From the NCBI GenBank assembly GCA_938048455.1, contig CALIUY010000021.1, positions 89,653 through 153,652 of the forward strand: a stretch of 64,000 nt of DNA. Reading direction: 5' to 3'. Both the position numbers and the translations under genes were made by a program. Positions 1-10,010 of this stretch are shown piece after piece. Position 1 is the first letter of the stretch. Every line of letters starts with the position of its first letter. The notes beneath the pieces are model-generated. The model ran no database searches. It saw only the letters and a list, made by a program, of their open reading frames with translations, and was not told the origin of the DNA. Origin of the DNA: an uncultured Desulfobacterales bacterium (lineage in GTDB: Bacteria > Desulfobacterota > Desulfobacteria > Desulfobacterales > SpSt-501).

Positions 1-945
<945 letters not shown>

Positions 946-2070
946 TCAGGAATTCCGGCTCTTCCGCGGGTCCGCCGGGCCCTCGGCCGCGCCTTCCGGC
1001 CCCTCCGAGCCTTCGGCCGCCAGGCGACGGACCTCCTCGATCAGCGCCTCGGCCAGGTCCTCCTCGCGGAGGCGGCGGACGATCTTGCCCTTGCGGAAGA
1101 GGATCCCCGCCCCCGCCCCGCCGGCGACCCCGACGTCGGCTTCCCGCGCCTCGCCGGGCCCATTCACGACACAGCCCATCACGGCGACCTTGAGCGGCGC
1201 GCGCAGCGGGGCGAGCGCCCGCTCGACCCGCTCCACGAGGGCGAAAAGATCGATCCGCGTGCGGCCGCAGGTGGGGCAGGCAATGATTTCCGGACCCCGC
1301 CGACGGATGTCGAGCGCGCGCAGGATCTCCCAGCCCGCCCGCACCTCTTCCTCGGGGTCGCGGGTGAGCGAGACCCGAAGCGTGTCCCCGATGCCTTCGG
1401 CGAGGAGGATGCCGATGCCGAGAGCCGACTTGACCAAGCCGCCGATCAGGGTGCCGGTCTCGGTCACCCCCAGGTGCAAGGGGAGATCGGTCTTGCGGGC
1501 GATCAGCCGATAGGCGGCGAGGGTGCGCGGGACGTCGGAAGCCTTGAGCGACACCTTGAGATCGTGGAAATCCCACCCGCGGATCCGGTCGATGTGCCGG
1601 AGCGCGCTTTCCACCATCCCCTCGGCCGTCACCCCATGGTATTGGCGGACGATCGATTTTTCAAGCGACCCCGCGTTCACTCCGATGCGGATCGGAATCC
1701 CCCGGTCGCGCGCGCAGGCGACCACCTCCCGCACGCGGCGGGCGGCCCCGATGTTTCCCGGGTTGATGCGCAGGGCGTCGGCGCCGGCCCGGGCGGCACG
1801 TACGGCCAAACGATGGTCGAAGTGAATGTCGGCGACGACGGGGAGCGAAACCTCGGCCTTGATGCGGCCGATCGCCTCGGCGGCCTCCGGGTCGGGAACG
1901 GCCACACGCACGATTTCGCAGCCGGCCGCTTCGAGCCGCCGGATCTGCCGCACCGTGGCGGCGACGTCCGCCGTCGGCGTATTGGTCATCGATTGTACCG
2001 CAATCGGCGCCCCGCCGCCGACCGCGACCCGCCCGATGTGGATCTGCCGTGAGTCTCGCCGGATCGGCAT
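946..2070 (-). CDS. ispG: 4-hydroxy-3-methylbut-2-enyl-diphosphate synthase (IspG/GcpE)
   Basis: Reductive step of the MEP isoprenoid pathway, converting the cyclodiphosphate MEcPP to HMBPP with a [4Fe-4S] cluster. The protein is 374 residues, usual for the short bacterial form. The TIM-barrel half carries VAVGGGAPIAVQSMTNT and ADIHFDHRLA. The cluster cysteines are seen in CPTCGR (C265, C268) and MGCVVNGPGE (C300). The open frame extends upstream to 2106, but the ATG at 2070 is preferred: it has AAAGGA upstream and starts the conserved MPIRRDSRQI segment. The tail after about residue 345 is Gly/Glu/Ala-rich and not conserved-looking. Upstream partner of proS. Confidence 0.95.
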   Translation of the reverse strand: MPIRRDSRQIHIGRVAVGGGAPIAVQSMTNTPTADVAATVRQIRRLEAAGCEIVRVAVPDPEAAEAIGRIKAEVSLPVVADIHFDHRLAVRAARAGADALRINPGNIGAARRVREVVACARDRGIPIRIGVNAGSLEKSIVRQYHGVTAEGMVESALRHIDRIRGWDFHDLKVSLKASDVPRTLAAYRLIARKTDLPLHLGVTETGTLIGGLVKSALGIGILLAEGIGDTLRVSLTRDPEEEVRAGWEILRALDIRRRGPEIIACPTCGRTRIDLFALVERVERALAPLRAPLKVAVMGCVVNGPGEAREADVGVAGGAGAGILFRKGKIVRRLREEDLAEALIEEVRRLAAEGSEGPEGAAEGPADPRKSRNS

Positions 2071-2115
2071 CCCGTGTTCCTTTTTTTCCCGCCGCCTTGC
2101 CTCCAAGAACCGGAT

Positions 2116-2121
2116 ATGGTA
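2116..2121 (-). promoter_or_regulatory. Candidate extended -10 element for ispG-proS
   Basis: On the minus strand the sequence TGATACCAT gives a TGn-extended -10 hexamer (TACCAT, 4 of 6 consensus bases), 45 bases upstream of the ispG ATG. No convincing -35 is present, as is common for extended -10 promoters. It lies in the 122-bp divergent region between ispG and the small plus-strand gene. Seen by eye only. Confidence 0.3.
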
Positions 2122-2192
2122 TCAGGCCGTAAGCCTTCACCGGCCGGTCGCCCCTGCCTCGGGGGTCGGACCGGCGCCTCCGGGAGGAAGCC

Positions 2193-2618
2193 ATGCCTGC
2201 AGACGACCCGCGAAAGGAATCGGCCCTCGACCCTGCGGCGGTCCCCGGTCTGGAGGATGCGCTGCGGCGGGAAGCGCCCGAGAATCGCCTTTCCTGTGAG
2301 CAAGCCTTCGCCCTCGCCGAGCGCTTCCGGACGGCTCCGCTCGAGGTCGGGCGCGCGGCCGACCGTTTGGGGGTCCGCCTCATCCGCTGCCAGCTCGGGC
2401 TTTTCGGTTACCTGCCCGAGAAAAAGATCGTCAAGCCCGCGGCTCTCGTCGAGCCGGCGCTGGAGCAAGCGATCCGCGAGGCGCGGGTCGACGGGCGGCT
2501 TCCCTGCCGCGCGGCCTGGGAGATCGCCGCGCGCTTGCGGCTTCCGCGTCTTGCCGTCAGCGCGGCCTGCGAGGCCCTCGAGGTCCGCATCAAACCCTGC
2601 CAGCTCGGCGCCTTCTGA
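2193..2618 (+). CDS. Small protein with duplicated helical unit ending in CQLG
   Basis: A 141-residue protein of unknown function. It holds two copies of a unit of about 40 residues: residues about 32-73 (LSCEQAFALAERF ... GVRLIRCQLGLFGY) and about 100-141 (LPCRAAWEIAARL ... EVRIKPCQLGAF). Each unit begins with a Cys three residues into the first helix and ends in CQLG followed by aromatic residues. The pattern of two helices and a short strand resembles a small winged-helix or helix-turn-helix fold, so DNA binding is possible but not shown. GGGAGGAAG stands six bases before the ATG, an excellent ribosome-binding site. It is divergent from ispG and convergent with the metallo-hydrolase gene. 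The unit may be a lineage-specific family; I cannot name it. Confidence 0.8.
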   Translation: MPADDPRKESALDPAAVPGLEDALRREAPENRLSCEQAFALAERFRTAPLEVGRAADRLGVRLIRCQLGLFGYLPEKKIVKPAALVEPALEQAIREARVDGRLPCRAAWEIAARLRLPRLAVSAACEALEVRIKPCQLGAF

Positions 2619-2667
2619 GGGACGTCCCCCCCCCGGGAGCTCCCTCCCCCGCGGAGAGCGACGTCGG

Positions 2668-3300
2668 CTACCTCAACCGCAGACCGACGAAAGGATTGGT
2701 GCGCTTTTCCTCGCCGATCGTGGTCTCCGGCCCATGGCCGGTGAAGACGCGCACCTCGTCGGGCAGCCGGAAGAGCTTCTCCTGGATGCTGCGGCGAAGG
2801 GCCTCGAAATCCCCCCCCGGAAAATCGGTCCGCCCCACGGAGCCGGCGAACAGGGTGTCGCCCACGAAGAGGCAGCCGTCGGCGTAAAAGGACACCCCCC
2901 CGGGCGTGTGGCCGGGGGTGTGGATCACCTGCAGCCTCAGATCGCCCACGGCAACGGTCTCCCCCTCGTCGATCAGCCGGTCGGGGTCGGGGGAGTTCTC
3001 CGCCGCCATCCCCCAGGCCGCCGCCGTGCGGGCGAGCAGCCGCAGCATGGGGGCGTCGAGGGCGTGGATCAGGATCGGAGCCCCGGTCGACTGCTTCAGC
3101 CGCCGGTTGGCGCCGACGTGGTCGAAATGGCCGTGGGTGTTCAAAATGTGGCTCACGGTCAGACCCCGCTCGGCGAGCGCGAAGAGAATGCGGTCGGCCT
3201 CGTCTCCGGGGTCGATGACCGCGGCCTGCCGGGTCCGTTCACACCCGACGATGAAGCAGTTGGCCTGCAGCGGGCCCACGGCAAGCTGTCGAATGATCAT
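2668..3300 (-). CDS. MBL-fold metallo-hydrolase (glyoxalase II-like)
   Basis: A 210-residue zinc hydrolase of the metallo-beta-lactamase fold. The motif NTHGHFDHVGAN is the HxHxDH metal site, followed by the third ligand in HTPGHTPGGVSF, an Asp in VGDTLFAGSVGRTD and a final His in TGHGPETT. The shape and length match the hydroxyacylglutathione hydrolase-like subfamily common in bacteria; the true substrate is unknown. The ATG at 3300 is used because MIIRQLAVGPLQANCF is the usual start of this family, and it overlaps the nusB stop by four bases (ATGA). Last gene of the riboflavin/nusB operon. Confidence 0.9.
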   Translation of the reverse strand: MIIRQLAVGPLQANCFIVGCERTRQAAVIDPGDEADRILFALAERGLTVSHILNTHGHFDHVGANRRLKQSTGAPILIHALDAPMLRLLARTAAAWGMAAENSPDPDRLIDEGETVAVGDLRLQVIHTPGHTPGGVSFYADGCLFVGDTLFAGSVGRTDFPGGDFEALRRSIQEKLFRLPDEVRVFTGHGPETTIGEEKRTNPFVGLRLR

Positions 3301-3929
3301 CGCCGTCCTCCTGTCGCATCCTTTTTTTCCCCGTTCCGCGTTCCCCGGGGGCGGACATAGCGCCGCCGGGGCTTCTCCGCCCCTTCCGTCGGCGCGTCGC
3401 CTCGGTCCCCCGAGGTTTCCTGCAGGCATTCCCGGGGGGGCTCTTCGAGCTCGGCCGGCGGGAGATCCCGCCCTTGCGGCGGGAACCCGGTTTCCTCCTC
3501 GGGTTCGGGCTCCTCGATTTCGCCTCGTTCAAGGGCAAGCCGGACGCGGTCCACGATGCCGTTGATGAAGGCCCCGGACTCCTCGCCGCCGTATTTCTTG
3601 CCGATCTCGACCGCCTCGTCGATGGCGACACGGGGGGGGATGTCCGCGCACCAGAGCATCTCGTAGAGCGCAATCCGCATCACGTTGCGGTCGACCCCGG
3701 CCATGCGCTCAAGGCTCCAGTTTTCCGAGTAGCGCGCGATCAAGCGGTCGAGGATCCCCCGCCGCCGAAGCACGCCGTGCACGAGCCGTTCAAAATGGGG
3801 CACGGCCTCGGGTTTGGGGGCGAAGCCGGCGCGGAAGCGCGCGAGCGCTCCGGGCGTGAATTCCCCGCCGTGATCCATGAAAAAGAGCGCCTGCAGGGCG
3901 GCTTCGCGCGCTTGGCGACGGGCGCCCAT
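3297..3929 (-). CDS. nusB: Transcription antitermination factor NusB with C-terminal tail
   Basis: RNA-binding antitermination factor that acts with NusE/S10 at boxA during rRNA transcription. The first about 140 residues are a normal NusB domain: ARRQAREAALQALFFMD at the N-terminus, ENWSLERMAGVDRNVMRIALYE, and IDEAVEIGKKYGGEESGAFINGIVD. The protein is 210 residues, roughly 65 longer than usual. The extension is first acidic (EIEEPEPEEE), then Pro/Glu-rich, then strongly basic (RRRYVRPRGTR). It lies between ribH (5-base gap) and the hydrolase (4-base overlap), the usual ribH-nusB arrangement. Confidence 0.95.
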   Translation of the reverse strand: MGARRQAREAALQALFFMDHGGEFTPGALARFRAGFAPKPEAVPHFERLVHGVLRRRGILDRLIARYSENWSLERMAGVDRNVMRIALYEMLWCADIPPRVAIDEAVEIGKKYGGEESGAFINGIVDRVRLALERGEIEEPEPEEETGFPPQGRDLPPAELEEPPRECLQETSGDRGDAPTEGAEKPRRRYVRPRGTRNGEKKDATGGRR

Positions 3930-3934
3930 CGGCT

Positions 3935-4399
3935 TCAGAGCCGCTCGAAGAGGTTCGCCATCTCGACCGCGGCCATGGCCGCGCTGAACCCCTTGTTGTC
4001 GAGCTTGGTTCCGGCCCGCTCGATCGCCTGCTCGATCGTGTCCACGGTGATCACCCCGAAGATCACCGGCAACCCCGTCTCCATCATGACCGCGGCGATC
4101 CCCTTGGAGGTCTCGGCCGCGACGTAGTCGAAATGCGGCGTTGCCCCGCGGATCACGGCCCCCAGGCAGATCACGGCGTGGAACCGGCCGCTCGCCGCCA
4201 GCCGCTTCGCCGCCAGCGGGATCTCGAAGGCGCCCGGGACCTTGACGATCTCGATGTCGCCCTCGCGCGCCCCGCAGCGCTGGAGCGCATCGAGCGCGCC
4301 CTCGAGCAGTTTGCCGGTGATGAAATCGTTGTAGCGGCTGGCGACGATCGCGAAATGCTTGCCCTCCGCCTGCAGGTGCCCTTCGATGACCTTCGGCAT
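3935..4399 (-). CDS. ribH: 6,7-dimethyl-8-ribityllumazine synthase
   Basis: Penultimate step of riboflavin synthesis: condenses 5-amino-6-ribitylaminouracil with 3,4-dihydroxy-2-butanone 4-phosphate. The protein is 154 residues, the usual length. Visible family motifs are [31 protein letters not shown] and [16 protein letters not shown], the last containing the active-site loop and His. It follows ribBA by 37 bases and precedes nusB by 5. No FMN riboswitch is seen anywhere in the rib operon. Confidence 0.97.
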   Translation of the reverse strand: MPKVIEGHLQAEGKHFAIVASRYNDFITGKLLEGALDALQRCGAREGDIEIVKVPGAFEIPLAAKRLAASGRFHAVICLGAVIRGATPHFDYVAAETSKGIAAVMMETGLPVIFGVITVDTIEQAIERAGTKLDNKGFSAAMAAVEMANLFERL

Positions 4400-4436
4400 G
4401 CTGGCCTCCGCTTCGCCTCCCCCGGCGCTCGGGGGG

Positions 4437-5651
4437 TCATGGGGTTTTTTCGATCGACAGCAGGTGTCCCATCTTGAACTTCTTGCACTCGAGGTAGCAC
4501 TTGTTGAACTCGTTGGCCTCGACTTCGATCGGGACCTGCTCCACGATGCTCAGGCCGTAGCCTTCCAGACCGATCATCTTGCGCGGGTTGTTGGTGAGCA
4601 GCCGCATGCGCCGCACCCCGAGATCGGCCAAGATCTGGGCCCCGATGCCGTAATTGCGCATGTCCGGCTGAAAACCGAGCTGCAGGTTCGCCTCGACCGT
4701 GTCCAGGCCCTGCTCCTGCAAGGCGTAAGCGCGGATCTTGTTCACCAAACCGATGCCGCGCCCTTCCTGCCGGATGTAGAGCAGCACGCCGCTGCCCTCC
4801 TCTTCCATCATGGCCAGCGCCCGGTGCAGCTGGGGGCCGCAATCGCAGCGCAGCGACCCGAAAATATCCCCGGTCAGGCACTCCGAATGCACCCGCACGA
4901 GCACGGGCCGCTCCGGATCGATCCGCCCCTTGACCATGGCGAAATGCAGGAAGTCGTCGATGTCGTTCTCGTAGACCACCGCCCGGAATTCCCCGGCGAT
5001 TACCGTCGGAATCGTCGCCTCGGCCACGCGGTGGACGAAGGACTCGGTGCGCATGCGGTACTCGATCAGGTCGGTGATCGTGCAGATCCCGATGCCGTGC
5101 TCGCGACTGATCGCCTGCAGGACGGCCGTGCGGGCCATCGAGCCGTCCTCGTCGAGAATGCCGCAGATCACGCCCGCGGGGGTGAGGCCCGCCAGCCGCG
5201 CCAGATCCACCGAGCCCTCGGTCTGACCGGTGCGGACGATGACCCCGCCCTCGCGCGCCATAAGGGGGAATACGTGTCCCGGCCGCACGAGATCCTCCGG
5301 GCGGGCGCCGGGGGCGACCGCGGTGCGGATCGTGTGCGCACGGTCGGCGGCCGAAAGGCCGGAGGTGATCCCGGTGCGCGCGTCGACCGAGACGGTGAAT
5401 CCGGTCCCGTAGCGCGAGGTGTTGTTTTCGACCATCGGGGGCAGGTCGAGGGCTTTGGCCTTGGCGCGCGTCAGCGAAAGGCAAATCAGGCCGCGTCCGG
5501 TACGGGCCATGAAATTGACGGCCTCGGGGGTGACCTTTTCCGCCGCCATGCAGAAATCCCCTTCGGATTCCGGATCGCGCCCGTCGGCGAGAATGACCAT
5601 CCTGCCGCGGCGGATCTCCTCGAGGGTCTCCTCGATGCTCAGGTAGTTCAT
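4437..5651 (-). CDS. ribBA: Bifunctional DHBP synthase / GTP cyclohydrolase II
   Basis: A 404-residue fusion supplying both riboflavin precursors. Residues about 1-200 are RibB ([18 protein letters not shown], then [20 protein letters not shown]), making 3,4-dihydroxy-2-butanone 4-phosphate from ribulose 5-phosphate. Residues about 205-404 are RibA with the zinc motif in [19 protein letters not shown] and the RQEGRGIGL motif, opening the GTP ring. The ATG at 5651 begins [13 protein letters not shown], the family's normal start, although no strong ribosome-binding site precedes it. Translational coupling to ribE (29-base gap) may help. Confidence 0.97.
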   Translation of the reverse strand: MNYLSIEETLEEIRRGRMVILADGRDPESEGDFCMAAEKVTPEAVNFMARTGRGLICLSLTRAKAKALDLPPMVENNTSRYGTGFTVSVDARTGITSGLSAADRAHTIRTAVAPGARPEDLVRPGHVFPLMAREGGVIVRTGQTEGSVDLARLAGLTPAGVICGILDEDGSMARTAVLQAISREHGIGICTITDLIEYRMRTESFVHRVAEATIPTVIAGEFRAVVYENDIDDFLHFAMVKGRIDPERPVLVRVHSECLTGDIFGSLRCDCGPQLHRALAMMEEEGSGVLLYIRQEGRGIGLVNKIRAYALQEQGLDTVEANLQLGFQPDMRNYGIGAQILADLGVRRMRLLTNNPRKMIGLEGYGLSIVEQVPIEVEANEFNKCYLECKKFKMGHLLSIEKTP

Positions 5652-5680
5652 CGTGAGGTCGCGCTTTCCCCTGCGGTCCC

Positions 5681-6340
5681 CTAGCGGAGGAATCCCGCCC
5701 GGGCGAGCTGCTCGAGGCTCAGACCCGCAGCCGAAGCGTCCTCGGGCTCCGAGCGGCGCCGCAGGAATCGTTCGACGTATTTTCCGATCAGGTCCGTTTC
5801 GATGTTCACGGCCTGACCGACTTCCTTGAAACCGAGCGTGGTCCAGGAGGCCGTATGGGGAATGACCGCCACTTCGAAGCGTTCCCGTTCCAGCCGATTG
5901 ATCGTGAGGCTGACGCCGTCGACGGCGACCGATCCCTTGGGGATCATCCCGCGGGTGAGCTCCGGGGGAACCCGGAAAGCGAGACGCAGGGCGTTGCCCT
6001 CGCGCCCGCGGGATTCGAGGCGTCCGGTCCCGTCCACATGGCCCGAGACGAGGTGGCCGTCCAGCCGGTCCCCGAGGCGAAGCGCCCGTTCCAAATTCAC
6101 CCGCTCGCCCGGGCGCAGGCTGCCGAAGGTCGTCCGCGCCAGGGTCTCCGGGGAAACGTCCGCCTCGAGGCTCCGTCCCGCAAGCCGCACCACGGTGAGG
6201 CAGGCGCCGTTCACGCAGAGGCTGTCGCCGATGCGGGTCCCCTCGAGACCGAAATCGGCCTCGATCGCCAGGCGCGCCCCGGATCCCGCCGGCTGCACGG
6301 CGCGCACCGTCCCCATGCCTTCGATGATCCCCGTGAACAT
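5681..6340 (-). CDS. ribE: Riboflavin synthase, alpha subunit
   Basis: Dismutates two lumazine molecules to riboflavin and the pyrimidine. The 219-residue protein shows the two internally repeated lumazine-binding barrels: MFTGIIEGMGTVRAV with LCVNGACLTV in the first, and HLVSGHVDGTG with VDGVSLTIN in the second. The length and the MFTGI start are standard. It sits between ribD and ribBA, completing ribD-ribE-ribBA-ribH in one operon. Confidence 0.97.
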   Translation of the reverse strand: MFTGIIEGMGTVRAVQPAGSGARLAIEADFGLEGTRIGDSLCVNGACLTVVRLAGRSLEADVSPETLARTTFGSLRPGERVNLERALRLGDRLDGHLVSGHVDGTGRLESRGREGNALRLAFRVPPELTRGMIPKGSVAVDGVSLTINRLERERFEVAVIPHTASWTTLGFKEVGQAVNIETDLIGKYVERFLRRRSEPEDASAAGLSLEQLARAGFLR

Positions 6341-6377
6341 CGTTCCCCACTCGGCGGCGAAAGCGCCGCCTCCTTCA

Positions 6378-7541
6378 TCATAAGCCCTCGCCGCCCGGGG
6401 GCAAAGAGCCGCCCAGAGCTGTTTCGCCCCCCCCCCCGCCCGGCGCAGGGTAGCCGGCGATCAGGAGATCTTCCCCGCATCGCCGCAGCTGCGTCCGCTG
6501 CAGGCGGATCGCCCCCCCGACCGCGTCGATCCCCGGCCCGGAGCAGACGGGAACCCCGTCGTCGCCGGCAAAGAGGATCGGCGCGATGAAAAAATAGGCC
6601 TTGTCCACGATCCCGGCCCGGAACGCCGAGGCGAACACCCGGCTTCCGCCCTCGATCAGAAGCGACATCACCCCGAGCCCCCCGAGGTGCGCGAGCAGCG
6701 CCGACCAGTCGATGCGTCCCCCCGGCGCCGGGCATTCGATCACCCGCACCCCGGGCCGTTCGATCTTCTCCCGGGTGGCCGCGGAAACGCCCTCCGCCGC
6801 CACGACGAGGGTCTCGGCGGAAGAGCGGTGGTTCAACACCCGCGCCGCAAGAGGGATCCGCAGACCCGGATCGAGGATGACGCGCAGGGGGTCCTTGCCG
6901 GGCCGGCCGCCGGCACGCCGCGTCGTCAGCTGCGGGTCGTCGGCGATCACCGTGCCGACACCGACCAGGATCGCATCCGCGGCGTGCCGGAGTTCGTGAA
7001 CGCGGGCGCGCGCTTTCTCCCCCGTGATCCAGCGGGCATCCCCCGTGCGCGTGGCGATGCGGCCGTCCAGAGTGGCCGCGCACTTGACGGTGACGAAAGG
7101 CCGACCGGTGCAACAGTGCTTGAAGAAGGCCTCGTTCAGGCGCGCGGCCGCCTCCTCGAGAACCCCGAGGACCACCTCCACCCCCCGGGCGGCGAGGAAA
7201 TCCGCCCCCCCGCCCGGGACCCGCGGGTTGGGGTCCCTCACGGCGATCACGACCTTGCGGATCCCGGCCGCCAGAATCTTGTGGGTGCACGGGGGGGTGC
7301 GACCCAAGTGGTTGCAGGGTTCGAGCGTCACGTAGAGCTCGGCCCCCCGGGCCCGTTCGCCGGCCGCCTCGATCGCCCGCACCTCGGCGTGCGGCCCGCC
7401 GGCCGCCTGATGAAAGCCCTCGCCGACGATCCGCCCCCTGCGCACCACCACCGCCCCGACCATGGGGTTGGGCGAGGTCGTCCCCCGGCCCCGTGCGGCC
7501 AGTTGGAGGGCCCGGCGCATGAAACGTTCGTCGGGGTTCAT
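6378..7541 (-). CDS. ribD: Bifunctional pyrimidine deaminase / reductase RibD
   Basis: Second and third steps of riboflavin synthesis. Residues about 1-145 form the zinc deaminase: HAEVRAIEAAGE and TLEPCNHLGRTPPCTHKI supply the His and two Cys ligands and the catalytic Glu. The rest is the NADPH-dependent reductase (KCAATLDGRIATRTGDARWI, and LLIEGGSRVFASAF). The protein is 387 residues, slightly long because of a Gly-rich C-terminal tail. The ATG overlaps the nrdR stop by four bases, so the two are translationally coupled. Confidence 0.97.
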   Translation of the reverse strand: MNPDERFMRRALQLAARGRGTTSPNPMVGAVVVRRGRIVGEGFHQAAGGPHAEVRAIEAAGERARGAELYVTLEPCNHLGRTPPCTHKILAAGIRKVVIAVRDPNPRVPGGGADFLAARGVEVVLGVLEEAAARLNEAFFKHCCTGRPFVTVKCAATLDGRIATRTGDARWITGEKARARVHELRHAADAILVGVGTVIADDPQLTTRRAGGRPGKDPLRVILDPGLRIPLAARVLNHRSSAETLVVAAEGVSAATREKIERPGVRVIECPAPGGRIDWSALLAHLGGLGVMSLLIEGGSRVFASAFRAGIVDKAYFFIAPILFAGDDGVPVCSGPGIDAVGGAIRLQRTQLRRCGEDLLIAGYPAPGGGGGETALGGSLPPGGEGL

Positions 7542-8047
7542 CGCGTCCCGATCGACCCGGCCGGATCGGCTTTTTCCTCGAGAGGAGAAGGCTTTTCGCT
7601 GCTGAGCAGTTTTTTCAGCTCGAGCACGAAATCGTGGACGTCCTTGAACTCGCGGTAGACCGAGGCGAAGCGCACATAGGCCACGTCGTCGAGCTCGTGC
7701 AGTTTGGCCATGATCTTTTCCCCGATCACCGAGGAAGGGATTTCCTTTTCCTCGCTCTCGCGCAGATCGCGCTCGAGTTCGTCGATGAAGGCCTCGATGA
7801 GATTCAGGCTGATGTTGCGTTTCTCGCAGGCCTTGAGCATCCCCGTGCGCACCTTTTCGCGGTTGAACAGCTCGCGGCGCCCGTCCTTTTTCACGATCAG
7901 AATCGGGATCTCCTCGATGTGCTCATAGGTCGTGAAACGGCGGCTGCAGGCCAGGCATTCGCGGCGGCGGCGGATCACGCTCGCATCCTTGCTCAGGCGG
8001 CTGTCGATCACCCGGTTCTCGATTTCACCGCAGAACGGGCATTTCAT
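7538..8047 (-). CDS. nrdR: Transcriptional repressor NrdR
   Basis: Zinc-ribbon/ATP-cone repressor of ribonucleotide reductase genes, binding ATP or dATP. The 169-residue protein has the zinc ribbon MKCPFCG (C3, C6) and [14 protein letters not shown] (two more Cys), then the ATP cone from about residue 49 ([20 protein letters not shown]). A short charged tail follows the usual 150-residue core. It lies between dCMP deaminase and ribD with 4-base overlaps on both sides. No NrdR box was found in this window, so its targets must lie elsewhere. Confidence 0.96.
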   Translation of the reverse strand: MKCPFCGEIENRVIDSRLSKDASVIRRRRECLACSRRFTTYEHIEEIPILIVKKDGRRELFNREKVRTGMLKACEKRNISLNLIEAFIDELERDLRESEEKEIPSSVIGEKIMAKLHELDDVAYVRFASVYREFKDVHDFVLELKKLLSSEKPSPLEEKADPAGSIGTR

Positions 8048-8607
8048 CTCCCCCTGCCTTTCCCGGCGGCCGGACGGCCTTCCCGAGCGGGAGAGGCCTT
8101 CTTTTCCCCCGGACCCGTCTCCCCGGGGACGGACACGCCTTCGGCCCCGGCGGTCCCCGCGACCTGCACCATGGGGATCCCCGCCTCCTCGAGCAGGACC
8201 CGCGCCAGATCGTCGGCGTACCCGGATTCGTAGTGGATCTTCGTGATTCCGGCGTTGATGATCATTTTGGCACAGATGGAACAGGGTTGGGTGGTGCAGA
8301 AGAGGCTCGCCCCCTTCACCGAAACGCCGTGGTAGGCCGCCTGCAGAATCGCGTTCTGCTCGGCATGAATGCCGCGGCAGAGCTCGTGGCGCATTCCGGA
8401 CTGCACCCCGAGGGTCTCCCGCAGGCAGCCGACCTCGGCACAGTGGCGGATCCCGGTCGGAGCTCCGTTGTAGCCGGTGGAGAGAATGCGTTTGTCCTTG
8501 ACGATCACCGCCCCCACCGCCCGGCGCAGGCAGGTCGTGCGCCGGGCGACCAGGCGGGTGATATCCATGAAGTAAGTCTCCCAGCTCGGCCGTTGCCCGG
8601 TGGGCAT
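8044..8607 (-). CDS. dCMP deaminase (ComEB family)
   Basis: A zinc-dependent deaminase of the dCMP deaminase/ComEB family, expected to convert dCMP to dUMP for dTTP synthesis. The metal site is HAEQNAI with [12 protein letters not shown]; there is also an upstream CAEVGCLRE cysteine pair typical of the family. The core of about 150 residues is followed by a Gly/Glu/Lys-rich tail to residue 187. It heads the dCMP deaminase-nrdR-rib operon; a candidate promoter lies 83-111 bases upstream. Confidence 0.92.
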   Translation of the reverse strand: MPTGQRPSWETYFMDITRLVARRTTCLRRAVGAVIVKDKRILSTGYNGAPTGIRHCAEVGCLRETLGVQSGMRHELCRGIHAEQNAILQAAYHGVSVKGASLFCTTQPCSICAKMIINAGITKIHYESGYADDLARVLLEEAGIPMVQVAGTAGAEGVSVPGETGPGEKKASPAREGRPAAGKGRGR

Positions 8608-8689
8608 GGGGCGATCCTCAGGCTCTCCTTGGCGACGTAGGCACGCGGGTGAACCTCCGCGGCGCTAACCGCCTGGAATGGAAAGAATC

Positions 8690-8718
8690 ATTCTATCCGC
8701 AGGGCCGTTCTGCCGCAA
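8690..8718 (-). promoter_or_regulatory. Candidate sigma-70 promoter of the dCMP deaminase-nrdR-rib operon
   Basis: On the minus strand, TTGCGG (8713-8718) and TAGAAT (8690-8695) are separated by exactly 17 bases. The -10 matches 5 of 6 consensus bases and the -35 matches 3. It lies in the 137-bp gap between fabF and the dCMP deaminase gene, where many relatives have rpiB and glyA. It would allow this operon to be expressed apart from the upstream fab genes. Confidence 0.5.
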
Positions 8719-8744
8719 GAGAAAAAACCGCGGTCTTCCGGAGG

Positions 8745-9986
8745 CTACCCGGTGAATTTGCGAAAAAGAAGCGTGGCGTTCGTACCGCCGAAGCCGAAGG
8801 AATTCGACATGGCGACATTCACCCGGGCGCGGCGGGCGGTGTTGGGCACGTAGTCGAGATCGAGCTCTTCGGCCGGGTTCTCGTAGTTGAGCGTGGGCGG
8901 AAGAAGGTCGTGGTAGACGGCAAGCACCGAGAAGACGGCCTCGACGCCGCCGGCGCCGCCCAGGAGGTGGCCGGTCATCGACTTGGTGGAACTGACGGCC
9001 AGGCGATAGGCATGCTCGCCGAAGACGCGCTTGATCGCGCGCGTCTCGTAGAGGTCGTTCAACTCGGTCGAGGTGCCGTGGGCGTTGATGTAGTCGACCT
9101 CGGTGCAGGCGATGCCGGCGTCGTCGAGGGCCATCTGCATGCAGCGGGCCGCCCCATCGCCGTCGGGCGGCGGCGAGGTCATGTGATAGCCGTCGCCGGT
9201 CAGGCCGTAGCCGATCATTTCGGCGTAGATGCGCGCGCCCCGCCGCCGCGCATGGTCGAGCTCTTCCAGGATCACGATGCCTGCGCCTTCGCCGGGGACG
9301 AAGCCGTCCCGGTCGCGGTCGAAGGGTCGCGACGCCCGTTCGGGTTCCGCGTTGCGGGTGGAGAGCGCCTTCATGGCGTTGAAACCCGCGATGCAGGAGG
9401 GGGAAATGACGGCCTCGGTGCCCCCCGTGATCATGGCGTCGGCACGGCCCTCCTGAATGATCTTGAAGGAATCCCCCACGGCGTGCGCGCCGGCCGCACA
9501 AGCGGTGGCGAACGACAGGTTCGGCCCCTTGGCCCCGAAGAGGATCGAGATCATCCCCGGTGCCATGTTGCCGATCATCATGGGGATGAAAAAGGGGCTG
9601 ACCCGCCGCGGGCCGTTCGCGTGGATGTTGAGAATGGTCTCCTCCATGAACCGCAGACCGCCCAGTCCGCAGCCGGTGACGACCCCGATGCGGGGCCCGT
9701 TGTCGGCCGTGACGGCCAGCCCGGCGTCATCAAGGGCGAGTCGGGTGGCGGCGACGGCATAGCTGATGAAGGGCTCGAAGCGCTTGGCGTCCTTCTTGCT
9801 CATCCAGTCTTCGGCCCGGAAGCCCTTGACCTCGCCGGCGATCTGCGTTTCGTAAGGCGAGGGATCAAAACGGGTGATCCGCGTGATCCCCGAGCGGCCT
9901 TCGCAGATCGCCCGCCAGCTCTCCGCCACGCCGATCCCGACGGGGCAGACGACCCCCAGACCCGTGACAACGACCCGTTTTTTCAA
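8745..9986 (-). CDS. fabF: Beta-ketoacyl-ACP synthase II
   Basis: Elongating condensing enzyme of type II fatty acid synthesis. The 413-residue length is standard. The catalytic Cys is C163 in TACAAGAHAVGDSF; the two His are in NAHGTSTELND and KSMTGHLLGGAG, and the Gly-rich C-terminal loop is NSFGFGGTNA. It lies 24 bases downstream of acpP on the same strand. No second condensing enzyme (fabH) is present nearby. Confidence 0.97.
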   Translation of the reverse strand: MKKRVVVTGLGVVCPVGIGVAESWRAICEGRSGITRITRFDPSPYETQIAGEVKGFRAEDWMSKKDAKRFEPFISYAVAATRLALDDAGLAVTADNGPRIGVVTGCGLGGLRFMEETILNIHANGPRRVSPFFIPMMIGNMAPGMISILFGAKGPNLSFATACAAGAHAVGDSFKIIQEGRADAMITGGTEAVISPSCIAGFNAMKALSTRNAEPERASRPFDRDRDGFVPGEGAGIVILEELDHARRRGARIYAEMIGYGLTGDGYHMTSPPPDGDGAARCMQMALDDAGIACTEVDYINAHGTSTELNDLYETRAIKRVFGEHAYRLAVSSTKSMTGHLLGGAGGVEAVFSVLAVYHDLLPPTLNYENPAEELDLDYVPNTARRARVNVAMSNSFGFGGTNATLLFRKFTG

Positions 9987-10010
9987 ACCGCCTCCTCGCG
10001 CCCCCCGCGG

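Noticed and set aside
8608..8744. FMN riboswitch controlling the riboflavin genes
   Set aside because: No RFN-element consensus segments were found upstream of the dCMP deaminase-nrdR-ribD operon or between the rib genes.
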